Assembly: GCF_027925385.1 (NCBI RefSeq)
Contig: NZ_AP027142.1
Location: 1,222,001-1,286,000 of the forward strand
Direction: 5' to 3'
Source: Methylocystis iwaonis
GTDB taxonomy: Bacteria > Pseudomonadota > Alphaproteobacteria > Rhizobiales > Beijerinckiaceae
DNA length: 64,000 bases
Shown here piece by piece: positions 9,285-19,764 of this stretch. Under the pieces are notes generated by a model that saw nothing but the letters and a program-made list of their open reading frames with translations, was not told the origin of the DNA and made no database searches. Position numbers and translations under genes: made by a program. Each line of letters starts with the position of its first letter. Positions within the stretch are counted from its first letter, which is position 1.

Positions 9285-9965
9285 TTAAAAATCCAGCTCG
9301 GCGTAATAGGGGCCCGGCGTCATGCCCGGCGCGCGATCGGCGAGGAGCGGGCGGAAGGCCGGCCGCGACTTGATGCGCTGATACCAATGCTTGGCCGCCT
9401 CGTCCTCCTCCCAGGGGGCGTCGCCGAGATAGTCGACGCAGGAGAGATGCGCGGCGGCGGCGAAATCCGCGTAAGTGAGGCGATCGCCCGCAATCCAATT
9501 CCGCGCGCCGGTCAGATAGCCGATATAGCGCATGTGATGACGGACATTGGCGCGCGCGATGCGCACCAGATCCATGTCCGGCGCGCCGCCCTGCGGCGAA
9601 AAGCGCTTATAGACCTTCTCAGTGACCAGCCAGCTCGTGACTTCCTCGAAGAATTTCACATTGAACCAGTCGACCAGCCGGCGCGTCTCGATCCGTGCGT
9701 GCTTTTCCGGCGGCAGAAGGCGTTGCGGACCCTGCTGGGCGCCGTAGGTCTCGTCCAGATATTCGGCGATCACGGCGCTTGGCACGATTGTCCCGTCGTC
9801 GTCGATAAAGACGGGCGTCCGACCGGCGGGATCGAGCGAGAGGAATTCCGGTCGGCGGTCTGTGGCGCGTTCCTCGATCAACTCAACGGCGACGCCATAT
9901 TCCGCGAGGATGAGCCGGACGAAGCGTGAATGCGGGCAAAGCGGGTAATGGTAAAGAAGGGGCAT
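9285..9965 (-). CDS. glutathione S-transferase family protein
   Basis: A 226-residue cytosolic protein with an N-terminal thioredoxin-like domain ([45 protein letters not shown], the glutathione-binding Ser/Glu region) and a C-terminal helical domain containing the N-capping-box segment [18 protein letters not shown]. It is probably a detoxification or stress GST of unspecified substrate. I chose the ATG at 9965 because the GST fold begins there. A longer upstream reading is open but overlaps the promoter region of the divergent SIMPL gene and has no family similarity. Confidence 0.88.
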   Translation of the reverse strand: MPLLYHYPLCPHSRFVRLILAEYGVAVELIEERATDRRPEFLSLDPAGRTPVFIDDDGTIVPSAVIAEYLDETYGAQQGPQRLLPPEKHARIETRRLVDWFNVKFFEEVTSWLVTEKVYKRFSPQGGAPDMDLVRIARANVRHHMRYIGYLTGARNWIAGDRLTYADFAAAAHLSCVDYLGDAPWEEDEAAKHWYQRIKSRPAFRPLLADRAPGMTPGPYYAELDF

Positions 9966-10076
9966 GAGGCCTGTTCGCGGCGCGCGGGACGACCACGCTC
10001 GGTTCCTGTATGGTTGAACTCGGCTAAAGCCGCAAGCGGGCGCTTTTGCGGCTGCACTTGGGCGCAGGGATATGCC

Positions 10077-10781
10077 ATGATTCGTTTCATCCTCGCAGCG
10101 ACTATGATCTTTTGCGGCTTTGCCCGGGCAGAATCCCTCAAGGACACGACGCCCAATGTCTCCGTCGTCGGCGAGGCGGCGGAGGAGGTGGCTCCGGACC
10201 GGGCCGTCTTGCATTTCGGGGTCATAACCGAGCGTCCGACAGCGGCGGCGGCGTCTTCCGACAACGCTCAAACGATCGGGGCCATCCTCTCGCAGCTCAA
10301 GACAATGGGCGTCGCCGAGACCGATATGCAGACGCAAGGCGTCTTTCTGTCCCCAATATCCACCGAGGATCGGGACGCCAAGGGCAAGGCGAAAACCGTT
10401 CAAGCCTATCGGGCGAGCAATAGCCTGGCGGTTTTCGTGAAGCCCGCCGAGAAAGCCGGAGACGTCATCGGCGCGGTGATCGACAAGGGCGCCAACAGCG
10501 TCGACGGCGTCGATTACGACAATTCGGATCTGACCGCGAAACGCGACGCTTTGCGCGCTGCGGCGGTGAAGGACGCCGAGCGGCGCGCGCGGGTTTACGC
10601 CGAAGCCGCGGGCCTGCGGCTCGGGCGCGTCGTGGAGATTCGCCCGTTCGACGAAGCCGCGCCGAGGCCGATGTCGGAGGCCCGCGTCGCGATGGCGCGC
10701 GACGCCTTTTCGGCGCCCCTGCGGCCGGGTTTGCAGCGCGTCACCGAGCGCGTCTCCGTCACCTGGGCGCTCGCGCGTTGA
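10077..10781 (+). CDS. SIMPL (DUF541) domain periplasmic protein
   Basis: A 234-residue exported protein. Signal peptide MIRFILAATMIFCGFARA precedes the mature start ESLKDTTPNVSVVGEA. The SIMPL/DUF541 fold is recognised from VAPDRAVLHFGVITERPTA, LKTMGVAETDMQTQGVFLSP, YRASNSLAVFVK and the C-terminal helix DALRAAAVKDAERRARVYAE. Members sit in the periplasm or outer membrane and have been linked to oxidative-stress resistance and signalling, with no agreed biochemical activity. The ATG at 10077 is chosen because it gives a normal signal peptide; an upstream extension would bury it. Confidence 0.88.
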   Translation: MIRFILAATMIFCGFARAESLKDTTPNVSVVGEAAEEVAPDRAVLHFGVITERPTAAAASSDNAQTIGAILSQLKTMGVAETDMQTQGVFLSPISTEDRDAKGKAKTVQAYRASNSLAVFVKPAEKAGDVIGAVIDKGANSVDGVDYDNSDLTAKRDALRAAAVKDAERRARVYAEAAGLRLGRVVEIRPFDEAAPRPMSEARVAMARDAFSAPLRPGLQRVTERVSVTWALAR

Positions 10782-10929
10782 TTTCTCAAGAGTTGGGCAG
10801 ACTGCGCGAAATTAGAGCGTGGCGCCTGGGCGCTTGCATGTCATTCGGGCGCCGCATCGCGGCATTACGCGCTATAATATGTGGTGCGATAGGCAAAATG
10901 TATATCGCCGTCTCGTAGAGAGGCTGCCC

Positions 10930-11325
10930 ATGGCGAATGTCATTTTCTATGAAAAGCCCGGCTGCGCCAGCAATGCGAAACAAAAAGCGCTGCTGCTCGC
11001 CTCGGGCCATCAGGTGGACGTCCGCGACCTTCTCCACGAGCCCTGGAGCGCGTCGAGCCTGCGTCCCTATTTCGGGGCCAAGCCTGTGCGCGAATGGTTC
11101 AACGCCGCTTCCCCGCGCGTGAAATCGGGAGAGGTGAACCCCGACGCCGTGAATCCGCAGGAGGCGCTGGTGATGTTGATCCTCGACCCCGGCCTCATCC
11201 GCCGGCCGCTCATGCGGGTCGGCGATCACTGCGAGTCGGGCTTCGATCCCGCCGCCGTGAACCGTTGGATCGGGCTCAAGCCCGATGCCGAGGGCGTCTC
11301 GGATCGCTGCGCGATGGACGCCTGA
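10930..11325 (+). CDS. ArsC/Spx-fold nitrogenase-associated protein
   Basis: A 131-residue cytosolic thioredoxin-fold protein opening MANVIFYEKPGCASNAKQKA, with one conserved Cys in place of the CxxC of glutaredoxins, then HQVDVRDLLHEPWSA and the ArsC-like LIRRPLMRVGDHCESGFD. This matches the nitrogenase-associated subgroup of the arsenate-reductase-like family, often found near nif genes. None are in this window, so the role here is open. The ATG at 10930 is where family similarity begins. DUF1488 follows 63 bases downstream on the same strand. Confidence 0.82.
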   Translation: MANVIFYEKPGCASNAKQKALLLASGHQVDVRDLLHEPWSASSLRPYFGAKPVREWFNAASPRVKSGEVNPDAVNPQEALVMLILDPGLIRRPLMRVGDHCESGFDPAAVNRWIGLKPDAEGVSDRCAMDA

Positions 11326-11388
11326 TAAACGGGAACCGAACGGCGTCTTGCGCATTTCTTTCGAAACGGAGCGAGAGGGCGCGGGCTG

Positions 11389-11670
11389 ATGCCGCTTGAG
11401 CATATCGATTCAGAAATCGTGCGGGAGGACAATGGCTTCTCCTTTTCGATGCGCATTCGGGGCGCCCAGCAGACCGTGCGGGTGTTCATTTCGGACGACG
11501 CTCTGGAGGGCGATTCCGCGCTCCCCGACGACGACGAGCTGAGAGGCCAGCTCGACGCCGACCGTGCGGCGCTGGAGGCCGTGGCCAGCGAGAAATACGC
11601 CCGCGGCCAGGTGGCCGCCGACGGCGTCGTCGCGATCACCCTTTCGGATGTGGTCAAATTCATCGATTAG
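11389..11670 (+). CDS. DUF1488 family protein
   Basis: A 93-residue acidic protein (MPLEHIDSEIVREDNGFSFS, then VRVFISDDALE, DRAALEAVASEKYARGQ and a C-terminal ITLSDVVKF). This is the common small DUF1488 fold of proteobacteria, of unknown function. It follows the ArsC-like gene and precedes the sulfate operon promoter region, from which it is separated by the putative operator at 11724. Confidence 0.8.
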   Translation: MPLEHIDSEIVREDNGFSFSMRIRGAQQTVRVFISDDALEGDSALPDDDELRGQLDADRAALEAVASEKYARGQVAADGVVAITLSDVVKFID

Positions 11671-11723
11671 ACTGTGGATAATTTTGAAACCTCAACCGGG
11701 GCGAAAAACCCCCTTGCCAAATA

Positions 11724-11742
11724 GTCTATTCCGACTATAGAC
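11724..11742. promoter_or_regulatory. putative operator GTCTAT-N7-ATAGAC upstream of sbp
   Basis: Perfect inverted repeat GTCTATtccgactATAGAC, 30 bases before the sbp start. The identical half-sites with the same 7-base spacer recur at 16700-16718 upstream of the large porin gene. A partly overlapping ATAGTC-N6-GACTAT repeat also exists here, and a further GTCTA half-site follows near 11749. The regulator is unknown; a sulfur-responsive repressor or activator is the natural candidate. Confidence 0.6.
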
Positions 11743-11771
11743 TTTCTAGGTCTAATAGATGGAGTAGAAAG

Positions 11772-12812
11772 ATGCATAAGGGGTGGGGGAAGGTCGACGC
11801 GCTTCTTCGCATGTTGGCGTTGGCTGGGGCTTTTGGCGTATTCGGCGGCATGTCCGCCCAGGCGGGGCAGGCGCTGCTGAACGTCTCCTACGATCCGACG
11901 CGCGAGCTCTATAAGCAGATCAATCCGGCCTTCGCCGCGGATTGGAAGGCCAAGACCGGCGAGACGATCGAGCTGCAAGCCTCGCATGCCGGCTCCGGCG
12001 CGCAGGCCCGTGCGGTGATCGACGGCCTCAACGCCGACGTCGTGACCTTGGCGCTCGCCGCCGACATCGACGCCATTGCGACGAAGACGGGGAAGATTCC
12101 CGCCGATTGGCAAAAGCGCCTTCCGAACAACGCCTCGCCCTACACCTCGACGATCGTCTTCCTGGTCCGCAAGGGCAATCCGAAGGGGATCAAGGATTGG
12201 AGCGATCTCGCCAAGCCGGGCGTCGCGGTCATCACGCCCAATCCCAAGACCTCCGGCGGGGCGCGTTGGAACTTCCTTGGCGCCTGGGGCTATGGATTGG
12301 ATAAATTCAAGGGCGACGAGGCCAAGACCAAGGACTTGGTCAAGGCTATCTACAAGAACGCCCCTGTGCTCGACACGGGCGCACGCGGCTCCACCATCAC
12401 CTTTGCCCAGCGCGGATTGGGCGACGTGCTGATCGCTTGGGAGAACGAGGCTTTCCTGGCGCTGCAGGAATTCGGCGCCGATAAATTCGAGATTATTGCG
12501 CCGAAGCTCTCGGTGCTGGCCGAGCCGCCCGTCGCGGTGGTCGACGGCAATGCGGAGGCCAAGGGCAATAAGAAAGTCGCCGAGGCCTATGTCAATTTCC
12601 TCTACACGCCGCAGGCGCAGGCGATCATCGCGAAGAATTTCTATCGCCCGGCGCATCCGGAAGCTGCGGCGAAGGAAGATCTGAAAAGACTGCCGAAGAT
12701 CGAATTCTTCACGGTCGATAAGACCTTCGGCGGCTGGGCCGCTGCGCAGAAGAAGTTCTTCGCCGACGGCGGCGTGTTCGACGACATCCAGAAACAAGAG
12801 CCTGCGAAGTGA
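11772..12812 (+). CDS. sbp: periplasmic sulfate-binding protein
   Basis: Substrate-binding component of the sulfate ABC importer, 346 residues with a signal peptide ([20 protein letters not shown]). Strong Sbp signatures: [92 protein letters not shown] and [18 protein letters not shown]. The Ser/Gly-rich loops match those that bind sulfate. The next gene cysT overlaps its stop by 4 bases. The upstream inverted repeat and AT-rich stretch suggest the operon promoter lies between 11690 and 11770. Confidence 0.96.
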   Translation: MHKGWGKVDALLRMLALAGAFGVFGGMSAQAGQALLNVSYDPTRELYKQINPAFAADWKAKTGETIELQASHAGSGAQARAVIDGLNADVVTLALAADIDAIATKTGKIPADWQKRLPNNASPYTSTIVFLVRKGNPKGIKDWSDLAKPGVAVITPNPKTSGGARWNFLGAWGYGLDKFKGDEAKTKDLVKAIYKNAPVLDTGARGSTITFAQRGLGDVLIAWENEAFLALQEFGADKFEIIAPKLSVLAEPPVAVVDGNAEAKGNKKVAEAYVNFLYTPQAQAIIAKNFYRPAHPEAAAKEDLKRLPKIEFFTVDKTFGGWAAAQKKFFADGGVFDDIQKQEPAK

Positions 12813-13672
12813 CCTCCCCGACCTTCGCAGGACGCAACGCTCGGCGCTTCAAAGCGCCGAGCGTCATCCCCGGCTTCGGCCTCACCTTTGGCTACACGCT
12901 GCTCTATCTGGGGCTTGTCGTGCTGTTTCCCCTGGCGACGCTGGTGTGGCGTTCGTCGGGGCTCGGATTTTCCGGCCTTTATCATATTGCCATCGAGCCG
13001 CGCGTGGCGGCGTCTCTGCAGACAACCTTTTCGATCGCCTTTTTGGCGGCGATCATCGATCTCATCTTCGGCCTGATCGTCGCCTGGACGCTGACGCGTT
13101 ACGATTTCCCCGGCCGGCGCCTGCTCGACGCTTTCGTGGACTTGCCTTTCGCTTTGCCCACGGCCGTCGCGGGCATCTCGCTCGCCGCGCTTTACGCGCC
13201 CAACGGCTGGTTCGGCGCGCCGCTCGCGGATATTGACGTGAAGATCGCCTTCACGCGCTGGGGCATTCTCGTCGCGCTCGTCTTCATCGGCCTGCCCTTT
13301 GTCGTGCGCACCGTGCAGCCGATTATTTCCGAACTCGAAGTCGAACTCGAAGAAGCCTCCGGCACGCTTGGCGCCTCGCGCCTGCAAACGGTCGTGCGCG
13401 TGCTTTTGCCGCCGCTCGTGCCCGCGCTGCTGACCGGCTTCGCGCTCGCCTTCGCACGCGGCGTCGGCGAATATGGCTCGGTGATCTTCATCTCTGGCAA
13501 CATTGCTTATGTGTCGGAGATTGCGCCGCTGCTGATCGTCGTGAAGCTGGAGCAATATGACTACGCCGGCGCCACGGGCATTGCGACCATCATGCTCGCC
13601 ATTTCCTTCATCGCGCTGCTCGTCATCAATCTGATCCAGGCCTGGAGCCGCAAGAGGTTCGGTCATGTCTGA
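12809..13672 (+). CDS. cysT: sulfate ABC transporter permease
   Basis: A 287-residue inner-membrane permease with about six transmembrane segments. It carries the permease-to-ATPase coupling motif in [22 protein letters not shown] and the family segments [23 protein letters not shown] (read here as [20 protein letters not shown]) and [11 protein letters not shown]. It overlaps sbp by 4 bases and cysW by 8 bases, so translation is coupled through the operon. Together with CysW it forms the channel for sulfate or thiosulfate. Confidence 0.95.
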   Translation: MTSPTFAGRNARRFKAPSVIPGFGLTFGYTLLYLGLVVLFPLATLVWRSSGLGFSGLYHIAIEPRVAASLQTTFSIAFLAAIIDLIFGLIVAWTLTRYDFPGRRLLDAFVDLPFALPTAVAGISLAALYAPNGWFGAPLADIDVKIAFTRWGILVALVFIGLPFVVRTVQPIISELEVELEEASGTLGASRLQTVVRVLLPPLVPALLTGFALAFARGVGEYGSVIFISGNIAYVSEIAPLLIVVKLEQYDYAGATGIATIMLAISFIALLVINLIQAWSRKRFGHV

Positions 13673-14558
13673 GACCGCCGTCGCATCTCTCCCACGCGCC
13701 CATGCGGGCGTGAAAGTGCGTCCCGTCACGCAGGATGCGCCCGCCACGCGCCATCTGCTGATTGCGACGACTTTCCTCTTTCTGTTGATCTTTCTCTTCG
13801 CGCCGCTGGCCGTGGTTTTTTCCGAGGCCATGGCCAAGGGTCTGCCGACCTTTCTGGAGACGTTCAGCGAGCCGGACGCCATCGCGGCGGTGAAGCTCAC
13901 TTTGATCGTCGCAGCCATCGCCGTGCCCGCCAATCTCGTCTTCGGCCTCGCGGCCGCCTGGTCGATCGCGAAATTCTCTTTCCCCGGTAAGAGCCTTTTG
14001 GTCACGCTGATCGATTTGCCCTTCTCCGTGTCGCCGGTCGTTTCAGGTCTCGTCTATGTGCTGGTGTTCGGCGCGCAGGGTCTCTTCGGCCATTGGCTTT
14101 CGGCGCATGGATGGCAAGTGGTGTTTGCCGTGCCGGGCATTGTGCTCGCGACGATTTTCGTCACCTTTCCCTTCGTCGCGCGCGAGCTCATTCCGTTGAT
14201 GCAGGAGCAGGGAACTGTGGAAGAAGAAGCGGCGCTTACGCTCGGCGCTTCGGGCTTCACCACCTTCCTCACCGTGACGCTGCCCAATATCAAATGGGGC
14301 CTGCTCTACGGCGTGCTTCTGTGCAACGCCCGCGCAATGGGCGAATTCGGCGCCGTCTCCGTCGTCTCCGGTCATATTCGCGGCTCGACCAACACAATTC
14401 CGCTTCAGGTGGAGATTCTCTACAATGAGTACAACAACGTCGCCGCTTTCGCGCTCGCGGTTCTCCTTGCAGGGCTGGCGCTCGTCACGCTCGGAATCAA
14501 AACTTTCCTCGAATGGCGGCACGCCGACGCTCTCGCAGCGCGCGGAAGGCGGCACTGA
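13665..14558 (+). CDS. cysW: sulfate ABC transporter permease
   Basis: Second inner-membrane permease subunit, 297 residues and about six membrane segments. Family markers include [20 protein letters not shown], the coupling segment [39 protein letters not shown] and a C-terminal region typical of CysW. It begins inside the end of cysT and ends 2 bases before the cysA ATG, keeping the tight operon arrangement. Confidence 0.95.
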   Translation: MSETAVASLPRAHAGVKVRPVTQDAPATRHLLIATTFLFLLIFLFAPLAVVFSEAMAKGLPTFLETFSEPDAIAAVKLTLIVAAIAVPANLVFGLAAAWSIAKFSFPGKSLLVTLIDLPFSVSPVVSGLVYVLVFGAQGLFGHWLSAHGWQVVFAVPGIVLATIFVTFPFVARELIPLMQEQGTVEEEAALTLGASGFTTFLTVTLPNIKWGLLYGVLLCNARAMGEFGAVSVVSGHIRGSTNTIPLQVEILYNEYNNVAAFALAVLLAGLALVTLGIKTFLEWRHADALAARGRRH

Positions 14559-14559
14559 C

Positions 14560-15650
<1,091 letters not shown>

Positions 15651-15654
<4 letters not shown>

Positions 15655-16466
15655 CCGCCGTCTCGGTCGACGATTCCCCTTTGACGCGCGCCGCGACGGG
15701 CGACTGGAACTCGGATCTCTATCTGAAGTTCGAGCAAGAGCGCACGCGCGCCGCGCGCGATTTGCTGGCGCGCATCCCATTTTGCGAAACGCGGCTCGTT
15801 TATGATCTCGGCTGCGGCCCGGGCAATAGCACGGAATTGCTGACGCGCAGCTTTATGGGCGCCGAGGTCGTGGGCGTCGACAAGTCCGACAATATGCTCG
15901 CTGTCGCCCGCGAGCGCGTGCCAAGTGCGCGCTTCATCAAGGAAGATATTGCCGATTGGGCGCCGCCCGAACATGCCGACGTCATATTCGCAAACGCCGC
16001 GCTGCACTTCCTTCCCGATCATCGAAAACTGATGCAGGCGTTGCTCGATTCGCTGCGTCCGGGTGGGCGCCTCGCGGTGCAAATGCCAGACAACACCCAT
16101 GAGTTCTCTCACGCCGCCATGCGCATGGTGGCGGCGGACGGTCCTTGGGCCAATCGGCTGGTGCCTGTCGCGAAATCATTCACGGTCATCGGACAGGCCG
16201 ACGAATATTACGATCTTTTCGCGCCTTTTTGCCAGCATATCGACATTTGGCAAACGGTCTATATCCATCCGCTCGATGGTCACCAGGGCGTCGTCGATTG
16301 GTTCGAAGGTTCCGGGTTGCGTCCGTTCCTCGATTTATTGAATGCGGAAGAGTGCGCGGACTTTCTCTCGCGCTATCGCGATCGTCTCGCGCAAGCCTAT
16401 CCGAGGCAACCCAACGGCAAAGTGCTTCTGCGTTACCCGCGACTCTTCTTTGTGTTGCAGAAATAG
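15651..16466 (+). CDS. tam: trans-aconitate 2-methyltransferase-like SAM methyltransferase
   Basis: A 271-residue class I SAM-dependent methyltransferase. Motif I is [18 protein letters not shown], followed by [19 protein letters not shown], motif [14 protein letters not shown] and [28 protein letters not shown], which is characteristic of Tam. Tam methylates trans-aconitate, a by-product that inhibits the citric acid cycle. The start is a TTG that overlaps the cysA stop, so it is the last gene of the sulfate operon by translational coupling; in other rhizobial genomes tam is not obviously a sulfur gene. The substrate should be treated as likely rather than proved. Confidence 0.85.
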
Positions 16467-16549
16467 CAATAGCGGCGCTCTCGCCGGGCGAGCGCGAGCC
16501 AAAAGCCCAATCTCCCCATATTTTGCCTTGTCGCGGAACGACCGCTAGC

Positions 16550-16620
16550 CTAGCGCGCTTTCCGCTCGCATGGAATCATGCGAGCGTGAGAAAGCGCGCA
16601 GATTCAGAAAGCTGGCGCGC
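16550..16620. repeat. dispersed intergenic repeat, family R3, copy 1
   Basis: Starts CTAGCGCGCTTTCCGC and contains ATGGAATC and GAGAAAGCGCGCAGA. Related copies lie at 32262-32335 and, inverted, at 55340-55447. The unit can fold through its GCGCGCTTTC and GAAAGCGCGC segments. It lies between tam and the porin promoter region. Confidence 0.65.
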
Positions 16621-16699
16621 TTTCATGCGAGCATTTGGTCGCCACGGGCGCGGGAACAGTGTGGCATTACGGCAACGGTTTAGCGTGAAAGATTATATA

Positions 16700-16718
16700 G
16701 TCTATTAATTCCATAGAC
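16700..16718. promoter_or_regulatory. putative operator GTCTAT-N7-ATAGAC upstream of the porin gene
   Basis: Perfect inverted repeat GTCTATtaattccATAGAC in an AT-rich stretch about 90 bases before the porin start. Half-sites and spacing are identical to the site before sbp, while the spacer sequence differs, as expected for a conserved protein-binding site rather than a copied segment. Confidence 0.6.
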
Positions 16719-16807
16719 AGGTAGGGCTGGCTGGGTTTGAATTGGAATCGGAAATGCTAGCGACGATGCGGCGCGGGCAGGGGACAATTAAAGGACGAGG
16801 GGTGGGG

Positions 16808-19297
16808 ATGCTAAATTTGCAGCGGCAGTTGAAGCTCGGGGTCGCGGTCGCGGCGCTTGTGGCGATCGCGCCCGCTTGGGCTTTTGCCGAAGAAAAGGCC
16901 GCCGCCAATGTGGTCGAGACGAAAGGGCAGGAGACAAAAAAGAAGGCTTCCGGGTCGAACAAGCCGCTGAAGCCCGTTGCTGGTCAGCCGGCCGAAGCCA
17001 AGCCCCAAGGACCGAAAAGCTATTATGTGCCCACGCGCGCCTATCGTCTGGAGCCGCAGCCGGACATCCCGCCCTATGTGCGCAACCTCGGCAAGACCTA
17101 TAAGGAGTTCGAGGGAATCGACTGGCTGAACGTCGGCCTCGATTCACGCGCGCGATTCGAATATCGCCAGAACGACTATCGGCCGTGGACCAACACGTCG
17201 CAGAACCCGCCGTCGTCGCAGCGCAAAATGTTCCCGAATTCGCTCTGGCTATCGCGGACGCGCGTCTATCTCGGCATCCAGAACATTCTCGACCCATTCC
17301 GCGCTGTGGTCGAGTTCCAGGATTCGCGCGCATTCAACAGCATCTATCAGTACCAGGGCCAGGAGATAAACGAGACCGATCTGATCTCCGCCTATGGCGA
17401 ACTCTACTTCAAAGACGCCTTTGGCAAGGACGATCGCGGCAACGATCGTCCCTTGATGGCGCGCGCCGGCCGCTTCCATTTCGAGCTGCTCGACCGTCGT
17501 CTGATCGCGGAAAATGAATTCCGCAACACGACGAATAATTTCGAGGGGTTTCGCGTCAAGATCGGCAAGAAGGACAACGACTGGGATCTCGACAGCTTCC
17601 TGATGCGGCCGGTGGTGCGTTACCCCTATCAGTTCGACCGGCCCGACTGGCAGAACTGGATTTACGGCAGCGTGCTCAGTATCCGCCGTTGGTCCGAATA
17701 TGCGACGGTGCAGCCTTACTTCATTGGCCGAAAGCAATTCGCTGACCCCTTCAACACATCGAATTCGCTCAAGGTCGCGCGCGAGACCTATGCGCCGGGC
17801 GTGCGCATTTATGGCGTGCTCGGCAATTTCGACTATGACTTCGACATCAACAAGCAGCTCGGCTACACCGGCGAGTTCGCGGCGATCGGCGCGAATACGA
17901 CTGCCGTGCAAAGGACCGTGCAGCTCGACTCCATCGCTTATGGCATCGAGGCGGGCTATACTTTCGCCGATCACCCCTGGAAGCCGCGCGTCAGCTTGGT
18001 TTACACATATGGCTCCGGCGACAAGAGCCCTTACGACAGCGCCAGCCAAAACTTCGACATCTTCTACGGCTTCAACCAGCCCTTCTCTCGAAACGACTAT
18101 ATGGCGTGGAACAATATGAAGGCGCCGAAGGCGCGCCTCGAGTTCACGCCAGCGAAAAACCTGCAGATCGACACGGCCTTCAGCGCCTATTGGCTGGCAA
18201 GCGCCGCCGGGGCGTGGGACCGCGCCAATCTCTCTGCCCCGCTTGGCAATAGAGGGACTTTCGTCGGTACGGAGTTCGACATCCGCGCCCGCTACAAGCT
18301 TTCCCAATTTATCAATCTGACGGCGAGCTACGCCCGATTCTGGCCGGGCTCCTTTACGTCGAGCTTCGCGCAGGCGGTGGCGTTGCAGCCTTATTATCCG
18401 CAGTCCTTCCCCGGTCAGACGGGAACGACGAACGGGCTGACGGCCAAGCCGACCGACTTCTTCTATCTCGAAGCGAGCGTGAACGCCTTTGGCGACGGCC
18501 AGCCGATTACGAAGGATCCGGCATCGCAGTTCTGGGACGGCGTCAAGCTGAATGCTACGGAAGCGAAAGCGCCGAGCTGGCGCGACGTCTATGTCGGTCT
18601 GAACGGGGGCGGGGCTTGGTCGAGCCCGTTCTGGAACGGCGCCGTCTATCCCATCAGCAATGCGGCCGCGAGCACGCCCGTGGCGCTTGCGTCGACGATG
18701 CCCGCCGGCTCCAGCAATCTTGCCGGTTTCATCGGCGGCCTCCATCTCGGCACGAACTGGAGATTCGACAATAATGTCGTGGCGGGCCTGGAGGCCGATC
18801 TTCACGGTGTCTCCGGCAATACGGCGACGAAGTGGCAGGCGAACCTGGTTCCCGTCGGGGCGAACGCCTTCATCAATTACGACCAACGTACCGCGACGCT
18901 CAATTATCTCGGCACGATCCGCGGCCGGCTCGGCTATCTGGTGACTCCCACCGTTCAGCTCTACGGCACGGGCGGCATGGCCTATGGCGGCGTGACCTCC
19001 AATACGGCGCTGTTCACGCGGCGCGCGGCGGGCGCGAATATCACCAACGCCACGGCGACGTTCGACGACTCGCGCATCGGCTGGACGGCGGGCGGCGGCG
19101 TCGAATGGATGTTCATGCCGAATTGGTCGGCGAAGGCAGAGTATCTTCGTTACGACCTCGGATCAGTCTACGCCCGCGGCGTCGCCGTTCAGCCCAACGG
19201 CTTCTATGCCGTCGCAACGAATACGCGCACGACATTCGACGGGAATCTCATCCAGGCTGGGATCAGCCGGCATTTCGATATGCTGAGCAAGGACTGA
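16808..19297 (+). CDS. alginate-export-type outer-membrane porin fused to an Omp25-like barrel
   Basis: An outer-membrane protein of 829 residues with a signal peptide (LGVAVAALVAIAPAWAFA). Residues about 75-560 resemble the alginate-export (AlgE-like) porin family: LNVGLDSRARFEYRQND, LWLSRTRVYLGIQN, EFQDSRAFNS, RAGRFHFELLDRRLIAENEF and ARYKLSQFINLTASYARFWPG. From residue about 591 a second barrel begins (WRDVYVGLNGGGAW) with the Omp25/OmpA-like eight-strand signatures GTIRGRLGYLVTPTVQLYGT, GWTAGGGVEWMF and WSAKAEYLRYDLG, ending in the terminal Phe of SRHF plus a short tail. The ATG at 16808 has GAGGGGTGGGG before it and gives a normal signal peptide. The upstream operator is shared with the sulfate operon, so it may be a sulfur-regulated solute channel. 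Confidence 0.82.
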   Translation: MLNLQRQLKLGVAVAALVAIAPAWAFAEEKAAANVVETKGQETKKKASGSNKPLKPVAGQPAEAKPQGPKSYYVPTRAYRLEPQPDIPPYVRNLGKTYKEFEGIDWLNVGLDSRARFEYRQNDYRPWTNTSQNPPSSQRKMFPNSLWLSRTRVYLGIQNILDPFRAVVEFQDSRAFNSIYQYQGQEINETDLISAYGELYFKDAFGKDDRGNDRPLMARAGRFHFELLDRRLIAENEFRNTTNNFEGFRVKIGKKDNDWDLDSFLMRPVVRYPYQFDRPDWQNWIYGSVLSIRRWSEYATVQPYFIGRKQFADPFNTSNSLKVARETYAPGVRIYGVLGNFDYDFDINKQLGYTGEFAAIGANTTAVQRTVQLDSIAYGIEAGYTFADHPWKPRVSLVYTYGSGDKSPYDSASQNFDIFYGFNQPFSRNDYMAWNNMKAPKARLEFTPAKNLQIDTAFSAYWLASAAGAWDRANLSAPLGNRGTFVGTEFDIRARYKLSQFINLTASYARFWPGSFTSSFAQAVALQPYYPQSFPGQTGTTNGLTAKPTDFFYLEASVNAFGDGQPITKDPASQFWDGVKLNATEAKAPSWRDVYVGLNGGGAWSSPFWNGAVYPISNAAASTPVALASTMPAGSSNLAGFIGGLHLGTNWRFDNNVVAGLEADLHGVSGNTATKWQANLVPVGANAFINYDQRTATLNYLGTIRGRLGYLVTPTVQLYGTGGMAYGGVTSNTALFTRRAAGANITNATATFDDSRIGWTAGGGVEWMFMPNWSAKAEYLRYDLGSVYARGVAVQPNGFYAVATNTRTTFDGNLIQAGISRHFDMLSKD

Positions 19298-19308
19298 CGC
19301 CATTTCCG

Positions 19309-19540
19309 TTTGAACAGCTCGCATCAAGCGCGTGTCATTCCCGGCGGGCTGAAGCCCGACCGGGAATGAAGACCCACAAAAGCGCTAGTTTTATTCAGCG
19401 CCCGTCATTGCGAGCGAAGCGAAGCAATCCAGGACAGCGATGCCGCCCTGGATTGCGTCGTCGGCTCCGCCTCCTCGTAATGACGGCGGTGATTTCCTGT
19501 GTGTCCAAACGGCGCAAGCGTCGGGAATGGCGCCGGCTGC
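19309..19540. repeat. composite dispersed repeat (R2 with nested R1), copy 1
   Basis: This stretch holds no gene. It begins TTCCGTTTGAACAGCTCGCA, carries GTCATTCCCGGCGGG with its mirror CCGACCGGGAATGA, then an 80-base R1 hairpin unit (19404-19484, GTCATTGCGAGCG to CGTAATGAC) and a tail with GTCCAAACGGCGC and GGGAATGGCGCCG. The same composite order recurs at 29640-29869 and, inverted, at 59150-59372. The remainder to 19764 shows only GC-rich sequence without a convincing gene. Confidence 0.75.
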
Positions 19541-19764
19541 CGGCAAAGTGGCGTTGACGCCCCTCGCGCTTCGAGACGCCTGCTGCGCAGGCCCCTCAGC
19601 ATGAGGGGCTTCTGCATCTACACAAAACACTTAGGCCTCATCCTGAGGAGCTCGCGTCTCGAAGGAAGAGGCCGCCTCGGAGGTTGTTCCTCAACGAACC
19701 GAGGCCCGCGGGAGTTCTCGCCGGCCTGTTTGGCGACGTCGCCGCCGCTGCCGGCAAGAACCAG

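Noticed and set aside
9966..10403. N-terminal extension of the glutathione transferase frame
   Set aside because: It overlaps the start and signal peptide of the divergent SIMPL gene, and the GST fold begins at the ATG at 9965.
14425..14559. Earlier start for cysA within cysW
   Set aside because: These codons give no ABC similarity, while cysW similarity continues there in its own frame.
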